Assembly: GCA_036337945.1 (NCBI GenBank)
Contig: JAYZDF010000061.1
Location: 1-8,715, forward strand
Direction of reading: 5' to 3'
DNA from: JAYZDF01 sp036337945
GTDB lineage: Bacteria; Myxococcota; Kuafuiibacteriia; Kuafuiibacteriales; Kuafuiibacteriaceae
Length of the DNA: 8,715 nt
Translations under genes and position numbers: made by a program
The notes under the pieces: model-generated
The model's database searches: none
Told to the model about the DNA's origin: nothing
Seen by the model: the letters and a program-made list of their open reading frames with translations, nothing else
Part shown: piece after piece, positions 1 to 7,467 of the stretch
Numbering within the stretch: position 1 is the first letter of the stretch
How the letters are laid out: the number at the start of each line of letters is the position of its first letter

Positions 1-369
1 ATATTTGTAGACTTGCCGCTCTTCTTTACTGGAGCCGGAGGGCATGTATAAGGACAGAATACTAAGGTTTCCGTAGTCGGCGCGGATGAGTCTCCCTTCG
101 CAATCAATGTGAGGCCATCCACCTCCCTTTATAACTTCGTCGGGGGCTACCTTCGAGTATATCGCGACACCAGAGTATCCCTTTTTTTCCGCATCATAAA
201 AATAACTCTTGTATCCTTTGGGAGCCAAAATATCTTCACCAAGTTGGTGAACTTGAGCCTTGGTTTCTTGGACGCAGATTACATCGGCCTTTTGACGTTT
301 CATCCAGTCGATAAAACCCTTCTTAGTGGCCGCTCGAATTCCGTTTGTGTTGATGCTAATGACCCGCAT
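1..369 (-). CDS. xth: Exodeoxyribonuclease III / AP endonuclease (Xth/ExoA family), N-terminal part, partial
   Basis: This is the first 123 codons of an exonuclease III-family protein; the rest lies beyond the left edge. Family members cut the backbone 5' of abasic sites in base excision repair and have 3'-phosphatase and 3'-5' exonuclease activity, acting in the cytoplasm with a divalent metal. Seen directly: the start MRVISINTNGIRA matches the family opening, placing the active-site Asn at residue 7. VCVQETK-like ICVQETK carries the metal-binding Glu at residue 35. SGVAIYSK is at about 66-73, and LYMPSGSSKEERQ at 107-119 contains the conserved Tyr108 and is typical of the ExoA-like bacterial branch. 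The ATG at 369 is chosen because the family motif begins almost at once after it. Upstream there is only a weak AGG about 9 bases away. It is divergent from the RND permease gene. Family assignment is secure; the exact paralogue and symbol are less so. Confidence 0.93.
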   Translation of the reverse strand, partial: MRVISINTNGIRAATKKGFIDWMKRQKADVICVQETKAQVHQLGEDILAPKGYKSYFYDAEKKGYSGVAIYSKVAPDEVIKGGGWPHIDCEGRLIRADYGNLSILSLYMPSGSSKEERQVYKY

Positions 370-462
370 ATTCGCCTGTCGCAATAGCGCTGTCGTTCCC
401 GATGAGCAACTGCTTTTGGGCTTTGCTTCCCGGGCATCGTGTGTTTCATTCGTTCAGTAAGT

Positions 463-2775
463 ATGAATACGGATGGCGGGGCCCTAAATATTTTTGGAGC
501 AATCACTCGATATTTTATTCTTTATCGGAAGTTGGTCATCGCCGTTGTGATTTCGGTTACCGCTTTACTCGGGTATTTTGCAGTTCAAGTTCAAACGAAC
601 ACGTCAAATGAATATTATTTTCTTCCTGGTGACGAATTTCTAACTCGTTACGATGACTTCAAAAAAACATTTGGCAGTGATGAGTATACTTACGCAGTTT
701 TTACGTTTGATGATGCACTGTCTCCGGAGTCTCTAAGAACGATTCAGGCGTTTTCCAAAGCGGTTGAGGACGAAGTACCTTACGTCAGTTCCATTCAATC
801 GATAATCAGCGCCGATGCGATTGTAAGCGACGAACTTACCATTACAGTTGAGCCATTCATTGACATGGAGCGACTCGAAGATACCGACTATCTTCGAAGC
901 AAGCAGAAAGAAGCTCTCAAAAATAACACATACAAAAACTTCTTGGTCTCCGAGGACCGAAAACACGCAGGCGTATTAGTTGAACACCCCATGCGTGAAG
1001 GTGACGATAAGTATCGCGCGGAAATTTGTGAAACAATTCGAGCGATAGGTAAACGCCCTCGATTTCGCACGGCATCCGTAAAATTTGTTGGGCCTACGAT
1101 CCTAGATACCGACGTCGATGCCACCATGATTCATGAAAGTCGATTTTTCATGGCCATTTCTGCAACCCTCATTTTTCTGATCATTTTGCTTTCATTTCGT
1201 CGTTTTAGCTTGGTTCTGGCCCCCTTTATCGTCATCGGTGTCACTGTAATTTGGGTAGTTGGATTGATGTCGATCTTCTCTTTTCCGATTACGATGATGT
1301 CTTTGGTGTTGCCGAGTGTGATTGTCGTCGTGGGGTGCGGCGATGCCATCCATTATATTTCCGAGTATGTTACCTTGACTCGAGAAAACTCGCATAGACA
1401 AGAATGCTTGATCAAAGCGGCCGAACTGACTGGTATGCCTTGCTTATTTACAAGCCTCACTACAATGGTTGGGTTTGGTTCCCTGATGGCTATGGAGCTA
1501 AGACCTGGTCGAGAAATGGGGCTGTTTGCAGCAATCGGAGTTGTTCTTGCTTTTGTGGCAACTTTTACGCTTTTACCTACGTTGCTCTCCTTTGGTCGCA
1601 ACATTCAAGAATCGACAATTACTGAGTCGAGACTAAGAACTCTTTATCGCGATTGGCTCAAGCAAATTGCTTCAGTATCGGTCAATTATAAGTCCTCCAT
1701 CGTTAGTATCTCTCTATTTCTCTTTATCCTGAGCCTCGTCGGTCTCACAAAGATTGAGGTCTCGGCTGACTTTCTGCGAGTCTTTGACGAATCAACTCGA
1801 ATTCGAAAAGAGTACGAATATGTTGACCGTCATCTTGGTGGTACAAGTTCGTTTCAAGTCGTCGTCGATTCACAAAAGACGGACGGGCTATTCGATCCAA
1901 TTGTCCTCCGAGACTTTGACCGGTTTATTTCATGGTTGGAAGCACGACCAGAGGTTGCGTCAACTCAAAGCATTCTCGATGTGTTCAAAGAACTCCGAAA
2001 AGTGGGGCATGACGGCGACGAGAAATTTTATTCTGTTCCTGAATCTAAGCAAGAAGCGGCCCAACTATTTTTGCTCTACGAAATGGGTGGAGCGGAAGAA
2101 ATAGAAAAAATTCTCACCGATGAGCGCGATCGAGCAAGAGTAGCGGTGCGTACTCAATCAATTTCGACGGCAGCGTCGGAAAAACTTCTTCAGGACACAG
2201 AAAAATGGGCGCAAGCAAACTTGCAGTCAGTAAAAATCAGAACCACCGGTATGGCACCCCTATTCGTTAGAATGATCCACTTTATTACAAGGAGCCAAAT
2301 TCGAAGCTTTGGTATCGCTTTCGTGTTTGTGTCCTTGTGTATGGTTTTGGTGTTTCGTTCTATACCTTTGGGTATTTTGGCTATGGTGCCGAACATCTTT
2401 CCTGTCGTTCTCACTTTTGGGGTGATGGGCTGGGCTGGAATAACGCTTAACTTGGGAACCGTTATGATCACCTCAATTGCCATCGGAATTGCCGTCGATG
2501 ATTCGATCCATTACGTCAGCCACTTTCGAAGGCATCGTGCATCCGGGCAGAATTTGGTGAACGCCATCGAGGAAACAACTCGAGGCGTCGGTGTCGCACT
2601 TTTGAATACATCTCTGGTTTTAGCTTTGGGATTTTGTGTCTTCGGCCTCAGTGATATCAGCCACTTAGTCAATTTTGGTACCCTGACCGCCCTTGCTGTT
2701 GTGCTCGCTTTGCTCGCGGATTTCCTCTTATTACCTGCCGTACTTTTGTCTCTATCTCCGCAATCTGACGGTTGA
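463..2775 (+). CDS. RND/MMPL-superfamily inner-membrane exporter (COG1033-like)
   Basis: A 770-residue polytopic protein with the classic RND duplication: one TM helix (about 24-43), a large periplasmic loop (about 44-226), five helices (about 228-380), TM7, a second loop (about 430-610), then TM8-TM12. Such pumps use the proton gradient to move lipids or other hydrophobic compounds out of the inner membrane. Proton-relay residues are visible: Asp294 in GCGDAIHY of TM4, and the Asp679-Asp680 pair in AVDDSIHY of TM10, each followed by His-Tyr as in MMPL-like transporters. Length fits the COG1033 type rather than the approximately 1000-residue drug pumps. No membrane-fusion or TolC-like gene is adjacent, so it probably works alone or with the lipoprotein encoded next. 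Start: the ATG at 463 sits just before the TM1 region; an in-frame GTG at 439 would add eight residues. Neither has a clear ribosome binding site. The substrate cannot be told from the sequence. Confidence 0.92.
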   Translation: MNTDGGALNIFGAITRYFILYRKLVIAVVISVTALLGYFAVQVQTNTSNEYYFLPGDEFLTRYDDFKKTFGSDEYTYAVFTFDDALSPESLRTIQAFSKAVEDEVPYVSSIQSIISADAIVSDELTITVEPFIDMERLEDTDYLRSKQKEALKNNTYKNFLVSEDRKHAGVLVEHPMREGDDKYRAEICETIRAIGKRPRFRTASVKFVGPTILDTDVDATMIHESRFFMAISATLIFLIILLSFRRFSLVLAPFIVIGVTVIWVVGLMSIFSFPITMMSLVLPSVIVVVGCGDAIHYISEYVTLTRENSHRQECLIKAAELTGMPCLFTSLTTMVGFGSLMAMELRPGREMGLFAAIGVVLAFVATFTLLPTLLSFGRNIQESTITESRLRTLYRDWLKQIASVSVNYKSSIVSISLFLFILSLVGLTKIEVSADFLRVFDESTRIRKEYEYVDRHLGGTSSFQVVVDSQKTDGLFDPIVLRDFDRFISWLEARPEVASTQSILDVFKELRKVGHDGDEKFYSVPESKQEAAQLFLLYEMGGAEEIEKILTDERDRARVAVRTQSISTAASEKLLQDTEKWAQANLQSVKIRTTGMAPLFVRMIHFITRSQIRSFGIAFVFVSLCMVLVFRSIPLGILAMVPNIFPVVLTFGVMGWAGITLNLGTVMITSIAIGIAVDDSIHYVSHFRRHRASGQNLVNAIEETTRGVGVALLNTSLVLALGFCVFGLSDISHLVNFGTLTALAVVLALLADFLLLPAVLLSLSPQSDG

Positions 2776-2810
2776 TCAATTGAGTACGTCAATGTCAGAA
2801 CAAATCCCAC

Positions 2811-3644
2811 ATGCGGTGGCTTGCTCTGATTTCAGCTTTTTTGTTTAGCGTAGCTTGTGATGACACAGAGCTTTACGTGGCTCCCGAGCCGATCGACTCG
2901 GGTGTATTTGCGGATGCTTCGTCGCCTGACCCTGATGCTGGTTTGGTAGACGCCGGTTTTATTATGGATGCGTCACAGCCACCTGAAAAAGCGCAAGAAC
3001 CCATTTATATTCATACAGGTGACACGCTCTACAGTTATGAGATTGAAAACAATCGCGCGGTCGAAATTGGGCAATTTAGAGACCGCGATGGTCCGCTTGA
3101 AGGTATCGTCGACATTGCGATTGATCTCGATGGAAAGATGTTTGGTGGAACAAGAGACAAGAAAATCTATTTGATCAATGCTTCCACTGGCTATTGCGAA
3201 TATCGGTTTAGCTTCGACGATATTTTACACGGTCTTACTTTTCTTTCTGACGGTAGCTTAGTAGTTGCAGGTGAGCGGGTGAGTATTATTAATCCGACCA
3301 CCGGTGAGCTACAGCTCGAAATCGCCGCAGCACAAGAATATGAAACATCTGGAGACATTGTCGGACTCCCCGATGGGATGTTGTATTGGACTGTTCGTAA
3401 CAATAATAATAATCAAGCGGGCGATGGTGTTGTGCGTATCTCGCCGATCTCGGGCCGCATCGACTGGATAGGCGAGGCGTCTGTTCAGCAGATTTACGGT
3501 CTAGGATACGCTGAGGATAGACTGTATGGTTTTAGCGATGACGGCATAGTTGTAACGATTGATCCTCAATCTGGGAGAGTGCTCAATCAGCAAATGCTTA
3601 GCGGTCGATGGTGGGGCGCGACGACGAACCCTGTGTTCTGGTAA
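2811..3644 (+). CDS. Predicted lipoprotein with Asp/Ala/Gly-rich linker and beta-propeller-like domain
   Basis: 277 residues. The start MRWLALISAFLFSVAC is a short hydrophobic signal with a plausible though non-ideal lipobox (Ser at -3, Cys16 as the lipidation site). Residues 17-60 form a low-complexity acidic linker rich in Asp, Ala, Gly and Pro with DAG-type repeats, a style common in myxobacterial surface lipoproteins. From about 65 to 277 the chain has repeated strand-turn units: YSYEIENN, DIAIDLDGKMFGGT, IYLINASTG, LTFLSDGSLVVAG, VSIINPTTGELQLE, DGVVRISPISGRIDWIG, IVVTIDPQSGRVL. These resemble PQQ/SMP-30/NHL-like propeller blades, but too few are seen for a confident full propeller or a family name. 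A run of five Asn lies at 197-201. The gene starts 35 bp after the RND permease stop, so it is probably in the same transcript. The residues after Cys are Asp-Asp; in enterobacteria Asp at +2 retains lipoproteins in the inner membrane. Function is unknown; a periplasmic or surface binding or scaffold role is inferred. Confidence 0.8.
   Translation: MRWLALISAFLFSVACDDTELYVAPEPIDSGVFADASSPDPDAGLVDAGFIMDASQPPEKAQEPIYIHTGDTLYSYEIENNRAVEIGQFRDRDGPLEGIVDIAIDLDGKMFGGTRDKKIYLINASTGYCEYRFSFDDILHGLTFLSDGSLVVAGERVSIINPTTGELQLEIAAAQEYETSGDIVGLPDGMLYWTVRNNNNNQAGDGVVRISPISGRIDWIGEASVQQIYGLGYAEDRLYGFSDDGIVVTIDPQSGRVLNQQMLSGRWWGATTNPVFW
3402..3413 (+). repeat. (AAT)4 trinucleotide tract coding for an Asn run
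   Basis: Four perfect AAT triplets, preceded by one AAC, encode five consecutive Asn residues in a predicted loop of the lipoprotein. The tract is in frame, so gain or loss of a unit would change loop length without a frameshift. It is short, and I infer no function. Confidence 0.6.
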
Positions 3645-3678
3645 CTCTAATACCTTTCTCTATCTTTTCCTCTTCGTT

Positions 3679-4692
3679 TCAATTGTATTGCTGGAGTGCG
3701 TCTCGCAACTCATTCTGCACTTTATCAGCGAGTTCAACGGGTTCGATTACTTTGGCGAGAGGTCCCCAGCTCAAAACCCAGCTTGTAATCTGCGTAATAT
3801 CAGAAGCATGAAAACTTAGCTGAATTTTATCTCCAGAGGTTCCGGTAATGGTTTGGCTCTCGTGCCAAATTCTCGATTGAATGAGCGTTTTTGCATCCGC
3901 TTCGAATTCTATTGTCACTTTCTTCCGAGTGGAGCCGTGATGAAGCCCAAATGCGCCTGAAAAAAATGCATCCACTTGAAAGTTTTCTGGGATATCGAAC
4001 GTTGCGCCTCGCATATATTCTGCGTCTATAAAACGCTCGGCCGCGTAAACATGCGGCGCTGAGTCAGTTTCAGGGCCTTCTCTTTGACCAATCACATATA
4101 GGCCGTTTTTATAAAGGACTAATGCGTAGGGTGCTAGAATTCCATCTTTGGCTCTCCCTTTGCTTGGGCGATAACGGCATTTGATCTTCCATCGCCGAAT
4201 GACTCCGGTGAGCAATGCGTCAAGAACATCATCTTTGTTTTGGTAGATCTTCGTGCCATGGTCGGGAACAAACAAAAATCTGCCACCAAATTGCTCAAGA
4301 TCTGCTTGCTGTCCGTCCGGTAGGGTCGATACGATCTTCTCGTAGATACTTTGAATATCTTCATACAGTGGAGTATTTTTCATGACGTCGAACACTCGCC
4401 GCGTAGCGAGTAGAGTGAATCTTTCGCGAATACTAAGCCGAAGTTGGGTAGGTTCCGATTGAACCAGTGCTACACCTGTCTTCGCGTCAACGGTCGTTGG
4501 CTCGAGAGAGTGACCCGCTTCCGCCAAAACATCTAAGTCTCGTCTCACTTGTCGTTCGCTGATCGAAAACTCTTGGGCCAGGCTCTCTAAACTTCTTCCA
4601 AATCTTCGACCCTTGAGTCGGTCTAACATCTTAAATACTCGAACAGATTGCGAGTACTTACCTCGTCGACGTCCAGCAGTTTTCATTGACAT
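3679..4692 (-). CDS. HTH-WYL-WCX transcriptional regulator
   Basis: 337 residues with the three-part layout of WYL-family regulators. An N-terminal helix-turn-helix spans about 15-60, with the recognition region SISERQVRRDLDVLAEAG. A WYL domain lies at about 150-225, with core LAPYALVLYKNGLYVIG and then a HVYAAERFIDAE strand. A C-terminal WCX domain covers about 256-335 (VTIEFEADA, then VLSWGPLAKVIEP). Family members are DNA-binding regulators, often dimeric, whose WYL domain senses ligands such as nucleotides or nucleic acid fragments. Here the namesake Trp-Tyr-Leu is degenerate (Leu-Tyr-Val), so ligand use may differ. The start at 4692 gives MSMKT; the ATG at 4686 is an equally possible start two codons in. 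There is no clear ribosome binding site. It is divergent from the glycosyltransferase gene, which it could control along with itself; that is inference from position. No defence or DNA-damage genes that often accompany WYL proteins are seen here. Confidence 0.92.
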   Translation of the reverse strand: MSMKTAGRRRGKYSQSVRVFKMLDRLKGRRFGRSLESLAQEFSISERQVRRDLDVLAEAGHSLEPTTVDAKTGVALVQSEPTQLRLSIRERFTLLATRRVFDVMKNTPLYEDIQSIYEKIVSTLPDGQQADLEQFGGRFLFVPDHGTKIYQNKDDVLDALLTGVIRRWKIKCRYRPSKGRAKDGILAPYALVLYKNGLYVIGQREGPETDSAPHVYAAERFIDAEYMRGATFDIPENFQVDAFFSGAFGLHHGSTRKKVTIEFEADAKTLIQSRIWHESQTITGTSGDKIQLSFHASDITQITSWVLSWGPLAKVIEPVELADKVQNELRDALQQYN

Positions 4693-4738
4693 AATCTGTC
4701 ACGATTAAGCACCTACGGGAAGCCAAAATCACAAAATC

Positions 4739-4764
4739 TCATCATGAATTCATTGACTAAATGA
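4739..4764. promoter_or_regulatory. Cluster of TCAT/ATGA inverted half-sites, possible operator
   Basis: In the 108-bp divergent spacer between the WYL regulator and the glycosyltransferase there is a perfect 10-bp palindrome ATGAATTCAT (4744-4753). Overlapping it is a second inverted repeat, TCATT-5 nt-AATGA (4750-4764). A further TCAT lies at 4739-4742. WYL regulators often bind inverted repeats in their own promoter regions, so this could be the autoregulatory site. Palindromes this short arise fairly easily by chance, so the call is tentative. Confidence 0.25.
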
Positions 4765-4800
4765 AGCCTGACTATCCATGTTCGCCTCGCCCCTAACGCT

Positions 4801-5913
4801 ATGAAGATTCTTTATGTCACTCAAGTGCGTCTGGATGAACCGTCTGGAGCGACTCGACACGTTTTATCCTGTGTTCGAGAGCTAGCGGTTCTTGGTCACG
4901 AGGTCCGGCTTATTGCGCCCGGAGAAGCTCACGTTGAGCGAGCGCGTCACATTCGTCCACCGGCAAAATTGAAACCGGGTATTCGAATGGAACTGGCTCT
5001 TGCGGCATTAGCGTCTAAGCAGGCTTTGTTTTGGCGTCCCGACTTCGCGTACGTGCGAATATCCGCCTCTACGTCTGCAGTGGTCGCTTCGCTCTCAGCA
5101 TTGCGGATTCCTGTTCTGCTCGAACTCAACGGACCTATCTTAGACGAAATGGAGCGCATGGGCCGAGGGCCTGGAATTATCGAAACCGTAAAAGGCGTAT
5201 TGCGCAGCGTGGTCGCACAGTCTCTTGGAGTCGTTGTGCCTTTACCTTCCGTTGGCGAGCATGCGCAAAGCGAGCTTGATGCGGACACGATTTATCTGAT
5301 CGAGAACGGTGCAGATCTCTCTAATGCTACACCTGGGGATGTCGGCGAAGCACGCAAAGCTTTAGGTTTGCCTCAAAACCAACGCATCATCGCTGCGATC
5401 GGAAATCTTGCGCCTGAACTGAGATTCGATCTGTTAGCTGAGGCGCACAGAAAGATACCAGGAGTGATGTTACTTGTCGTAGGCGGGGGCGCCCAGGAAG
5501 GTTTTATTGAAGCGATGACTATGACAACAAGGCCTTCTTCTCCTGTTGTGTTTTTAGGGCGTCGCTCGCACGAAGAAGCTATCCTCGCGGTTCGCTCCGC
5601 TGACGTGTGCCTTAACATGCGTGATGGTTGTTTGGGGACAAAGAGCCTCGAATACGCAGCAGTCGGCAAGCGGCAGGTCGCGTTCGCTACCGAAGGTTCA
5701 GAGCGACTTGAGAGCATGTACTCTGGGCTCTCAGCAGTACATCTTGTACAAGAACGGTCGGCCTCGGCTGTTCAAAAAGCGATTGAGAACGCATTACATG
5801 CAGAAAAAAAGATGGGCCCATTACCTTCGCATGCAATTGAAGAAGCACGCCAATCACTAGGATGGTCGGCAACCGCGCAGAAAATTGCCGAACTTCTTGA
5901 GTCGCACATATAG
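4801..5913 (+). CDS. Glycosyltransferase, GT4-type (GT-B fold)
   Basis: 370 residues, the usual size for a GT-B retaining glycosyltransferase of family 4, which moves a sugar from a nucleotide sugar to a lipid, polysaccharide or small-molecule acceptor at the cytoplasmic side of the inner membrane. Seen: MKILYVTQ opening with PSGATRHV at 14-21 (the glycine-rich acceptor-side loop), LGHEVRLIAP at 31-40, VLLELNGPILDE at 105-116, ENGADL at 168-173 at the domain junction, AAIGNLAPE at 198-206 starting the C-terminal Rossmann domain, LLVVGGG at 224-230, VVFLGRR at 249-255, and the donor-binding stretch LGTKSLEYAAVGKRQVAF with Lys281 and Glu284. The usual Pro after GK is replaced by Arg291. GWSATAQKIAELLE near the end matches the typical C-terminal helix. 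The ATG at 4801 starts exactly at the conserved first strand; there is no recognisable ribosome binding site. The gene stands alone between a divergent regulator and a convergent neighbour, so donor and acceptor are unknown. Confidence 0.93.
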   Translation: MKILYVTQVRLDEPSGATRHVLSCVRELAVLGHEVRLIAPGEAHVERARHIRPPAKLKPGIRMELALAALASKQALFWRPDFAYVRISASTSAVVASLSALRIPVLLELNGPILDEMERMGRGPGIIETVKGVLRSVVAQSLGVVVPLPSVGEHAQSELDADTIYLIENGADLSNATPGDVGEARKALGLPQNQRIIAAIGNLAPELRFDLLAEAHRKIPGVMLLVVGGGAQEGFIEAMTMTTRPSSPVVFLGRRSHEEAILAVRSADVCLNMRDGCLGTKSLEYAAVGKRQVAFATEGSERLESMYSGLSAVHLVQERSASAVQKAIENALHAEKKMGPLPSHAIEEARQSLGWSATAQKIAELLESHI

Positions 5914-5918
5914 CGATA

Positions 5919-6758
5919 TCAAAATGTAAATCGAATCGTATTTTTCAGTTCAATATCAAGGTTTTCTTCTACTTCTGGAGGCGGCTCACTATCGTATCGA
6001 AGGTTGAATACCACAGCCAAGGATAGCTGCTTCGTGACTGCGAAACTGAGTATAGAGTCACTTATGAGGCGGTAGTCACTAAACTCATCTACGCGTGGTT
6101 GAATATATGCGGTATTTAGTAGACCAACTTTATTGTCGAGAAATTTTACTGAGAGGCTGGCATAGTTTGTGAGGCGATGGTGATTCGTTTCGACGTTGGG
6201 TTCGGCCACATCTAAAATTTCATGTTCAAACATATAACCTGAACCTAGATAGAGATCAGCGAATTCTGACTCCAGAGCAGCCCATCGAAGTCCAAGTCCT
6301 CCGAGTGCTCGGAATTGAAGTCGAATCGATTGATTATATTGAATTTGTGAAAAGACTTCGGGTCCGAAGCCGGGCCAAATCATGTACTCGTACCGTGCAT
6401 GGGTAAAACTTCGGTTGATGAACACTTCAGTTCCATTCGCAGTGTCTTTTTCAGCAAACGTGAGTTCGCCAACAATAAACATAAGCTGTTTCGTTGTTTT
6501 GTCGCCCGCAGTCGTTGCTGTATTGGATTTCGCATTTTGTAGCGTCTCGTGTTGAACACGGAAAGATGCGTCCACCCTGAGTCGATTTACGTTTCCCTGT
6601 CGAAGGATAACGCTTGTACCCACATTACCTGAAAAACCTTCTTCAGCCTTCTTCGAGCGTAGTTTCTCTGTATTTATCTGCGCTTCGCTCACCGTTGCTG
6701 TTGTCGATAAAGCGGAGATAAGAAGACTACTCCAAAGTATTCGAGATCGCACGCACAC
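5919..6758 (-). CDS. DUF481-type outer-membrane beta-barrel protein
   Basis: 279 residues. Residues 1-26 form a signal peptide with a likely cut at SEA|Q. The mature protein opens INTEKLRSKKAEEGFSGNVG, which resembles the start of DUF481 proteins, and continues with alternating amphipathic strands rich in Tyr, Phe and Arg (for example LRVDASFRVQH, FINRSFTHARYEYMIWPGFG, LQFRALGGLGLRWA, LSLAVVFNLRYDSEPPPEVE). It ends in TIRFTF, and a terminal Phe is the usual signal for outer-membrane barrel assembly. DUF481 proteins are predicted salt- or stress-related outer-membrane proteins of unknown function. Start: a stop codon lies two codons upstream, so translation must begin at the GTG at 6758 or at the GTG two codons later (6752). 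The gene follows the fatty acid hydroxylase on the same strand after about 70 bp, and tail-to-tail it is only 5 bp from the glycosyltransferase stop. Co-transcription with the two upstream genes is possible. Confidence 0.86.
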   Translation of the reverse strand: MCVRSRILWSSLLISALSTTATVSEAQINTEKLRSKKAEEGFSGNVGTSVILRQGNVNRLRVDASFRVQHETLQNAKSNTATTAGDKTTKQLMFIVGELTFAEKDTANGTEVFINRSFTHARYEYMIWPGFGPEVFSQIQYNQSIRLQFRALGGLGLRWAALESEFADLYLGSGYMFEHEILDVAEPNVETNHHRLTNYASLSVKFLDNKVGLLNTAYIQPRVDEFSDYRLISDSILSFAVTKQLSLAVVFNLRYDSEPPPEVEENLDIELKNTIRFTF

Positions 6759-6828
6759 GTCTTACGCACGATTACTCATCGTGACCAGTTGAATTTCTGA
6801 GTTTGGCTAATATTGGCTTAATAACTCT

Positions 6829-7467
6829 CTAGGCAATTACACCACGCACATTATGCTCGAGAGCTTGACCTGTGGCTTGGTTGTTTGGTGATCTTCGTCG
6901 ACGTTTTAGATAAACGAGTTCATAATCGCCCGAAAATTCTTGATGCACGTCACCCGTTTGCGGATCAATCAGCCACGGCATAGCGAGTTTTTCGGGAACT
7001 TTGACTCGTTGCGGTTTTTCAGCGGTGGTGAATAAAATGTCGCCGAGCGCGGTGATCACTCCGTGGTTTGATTTCGGATTCATGAAGTGATGATGAAAAT
7101 GATGTTTTCGTAACCATCGTCCATATCGTGTGATGGGTGGATGAGAGTGTGCGCGTCGATGCAGAAATTCGTAACTGAGATAACTGCTCGTGAATCCGGT
7201 CGCGAACGCCAGGCTGACCTGCCATGCGGCGATGATGAGACCTAAGGAAAAGAGAGAGACGATCACAAAACCGGCGACTTTCACCTTGTCGCGAATTGGA
7301 GCAAAGTAGTGTGCTTGCGCATGATGCTTTTTATGGTGCCGAGAAAACGGCAGAGTTGTACTTTTGCCATGTCCCACAAACCGATGAATTAAATATTCGG
7401 CGACCCACCAGCCAAGACCTCCGACCATGAATGCGCCACAATAGTCCCAAATACTCTGCATGACCAT
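6829..7467 (-). CDS. Fatty acid hydroxylase / sterol desaturase superfamily membrane protein
   Basis: 212 residues from the ATG at 7467. The family are integral-membrane non-haem di-iron enzymes that hydroxylate or desaturate fatty acyl chains, sterols or carotenoids, with metal ligands in His clusters. All clusters are visible: HRFVGH at 28-33, HHKKHH at 44-49, HRRAHSH at 103-109, HHFHHH at 122-127, and NHGVITALGDILFTT from 134, the family's NxGxxTxxxDxxFGT-like ending. Membrane segments lie at about 11-27 and 62-102. The soluble C-terminal tail (about 150-212) has a basic KRRRR patch and is longer than the catalytic core needs. The small size fits bacterial fatty acid hydroxylases or CrtZ-like enzymes; the substrate is not decidable here. 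Starts: an in-frame GTG at 7485 and an ATG at 7461 are alternatives. A 25-bp palindrome overlaps the first two candidate starts, suggesting tight control of this gene. It lies about 70 bp downstream of the amidase stop on the same strand. Confidence 0.87.
   Translation of the reverse strand: MVMQSIWDYCGAFMVGGLGWWVAEYLIHRFVGHGKSTTLPFSRHHKKHHAQAHYFAPIRDKVKVAGFVIVSLFSLGLIIAAWQVSLAFATGFTSSYLSYEFLHRRAHSHPPITRYGRWLRKHHFHHHFMNPKSNHGVITALGDILFTTAEKPQRVKVPEKLAMPWLIDPQTGDVHQEFSGDYELVYLKRRRRSPNNQATGQALEHNVRGVIA

Noticed and set aside
402..611. Small open frame of 69 codons overlapping the start of the RND permease
   Set aside because: It is out of frame with a clear TM1-coding sequence, has no family resemblance and no ribosome binding site.
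2767..2790. Hairpin-like GACG...CGTC with an internal TTGATCAA around the permease stop
   Set aside because: The paired arms are only 4 bp and no T-run follows, so it is weak as a terminator or operator.
3645..3678. Possible terminator in the convergent spacer, which is strongly pyrimidine-rich on the plus strand
   Set aside because: I find no GC-rich hairpin before the T-rich run, so a Rho-independent terminator is not supported.
3559..3819. Open frame of 86 codons spanning the junction of the lipoprotein and WYL genes
   Set aside because: It overlaps the ends of two convincing genes on opposite strands, and nothing in the product looks protein-like beyond a chance hydrophobic stretch.
4753..4781. 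TTGACT at 4753-4758 as a -35 box for the glycosyltransferase gene
   Set aside because: The hexamer at the proper spacing (CCATGT) is a poor -10 box, so I do not call a promoter.
4947..5288. Antisense open frame of 113 codons opposite the glycosyltransferase, and a similar one at 5373-5717
   Set aside because: Both lie wholly within a well-supported gene, their products are low-complexity Ser/Arg/Pro-rich, and they have no recognisable motif; they are frame shadows.
6806..6817. Imperfect 12-bp palindrome GCTAATATTGGC between the hydroxylase and the DUF481 gene
   Set aside because: It has one mismatch and short arms, which is within chance expectation for this spacer.
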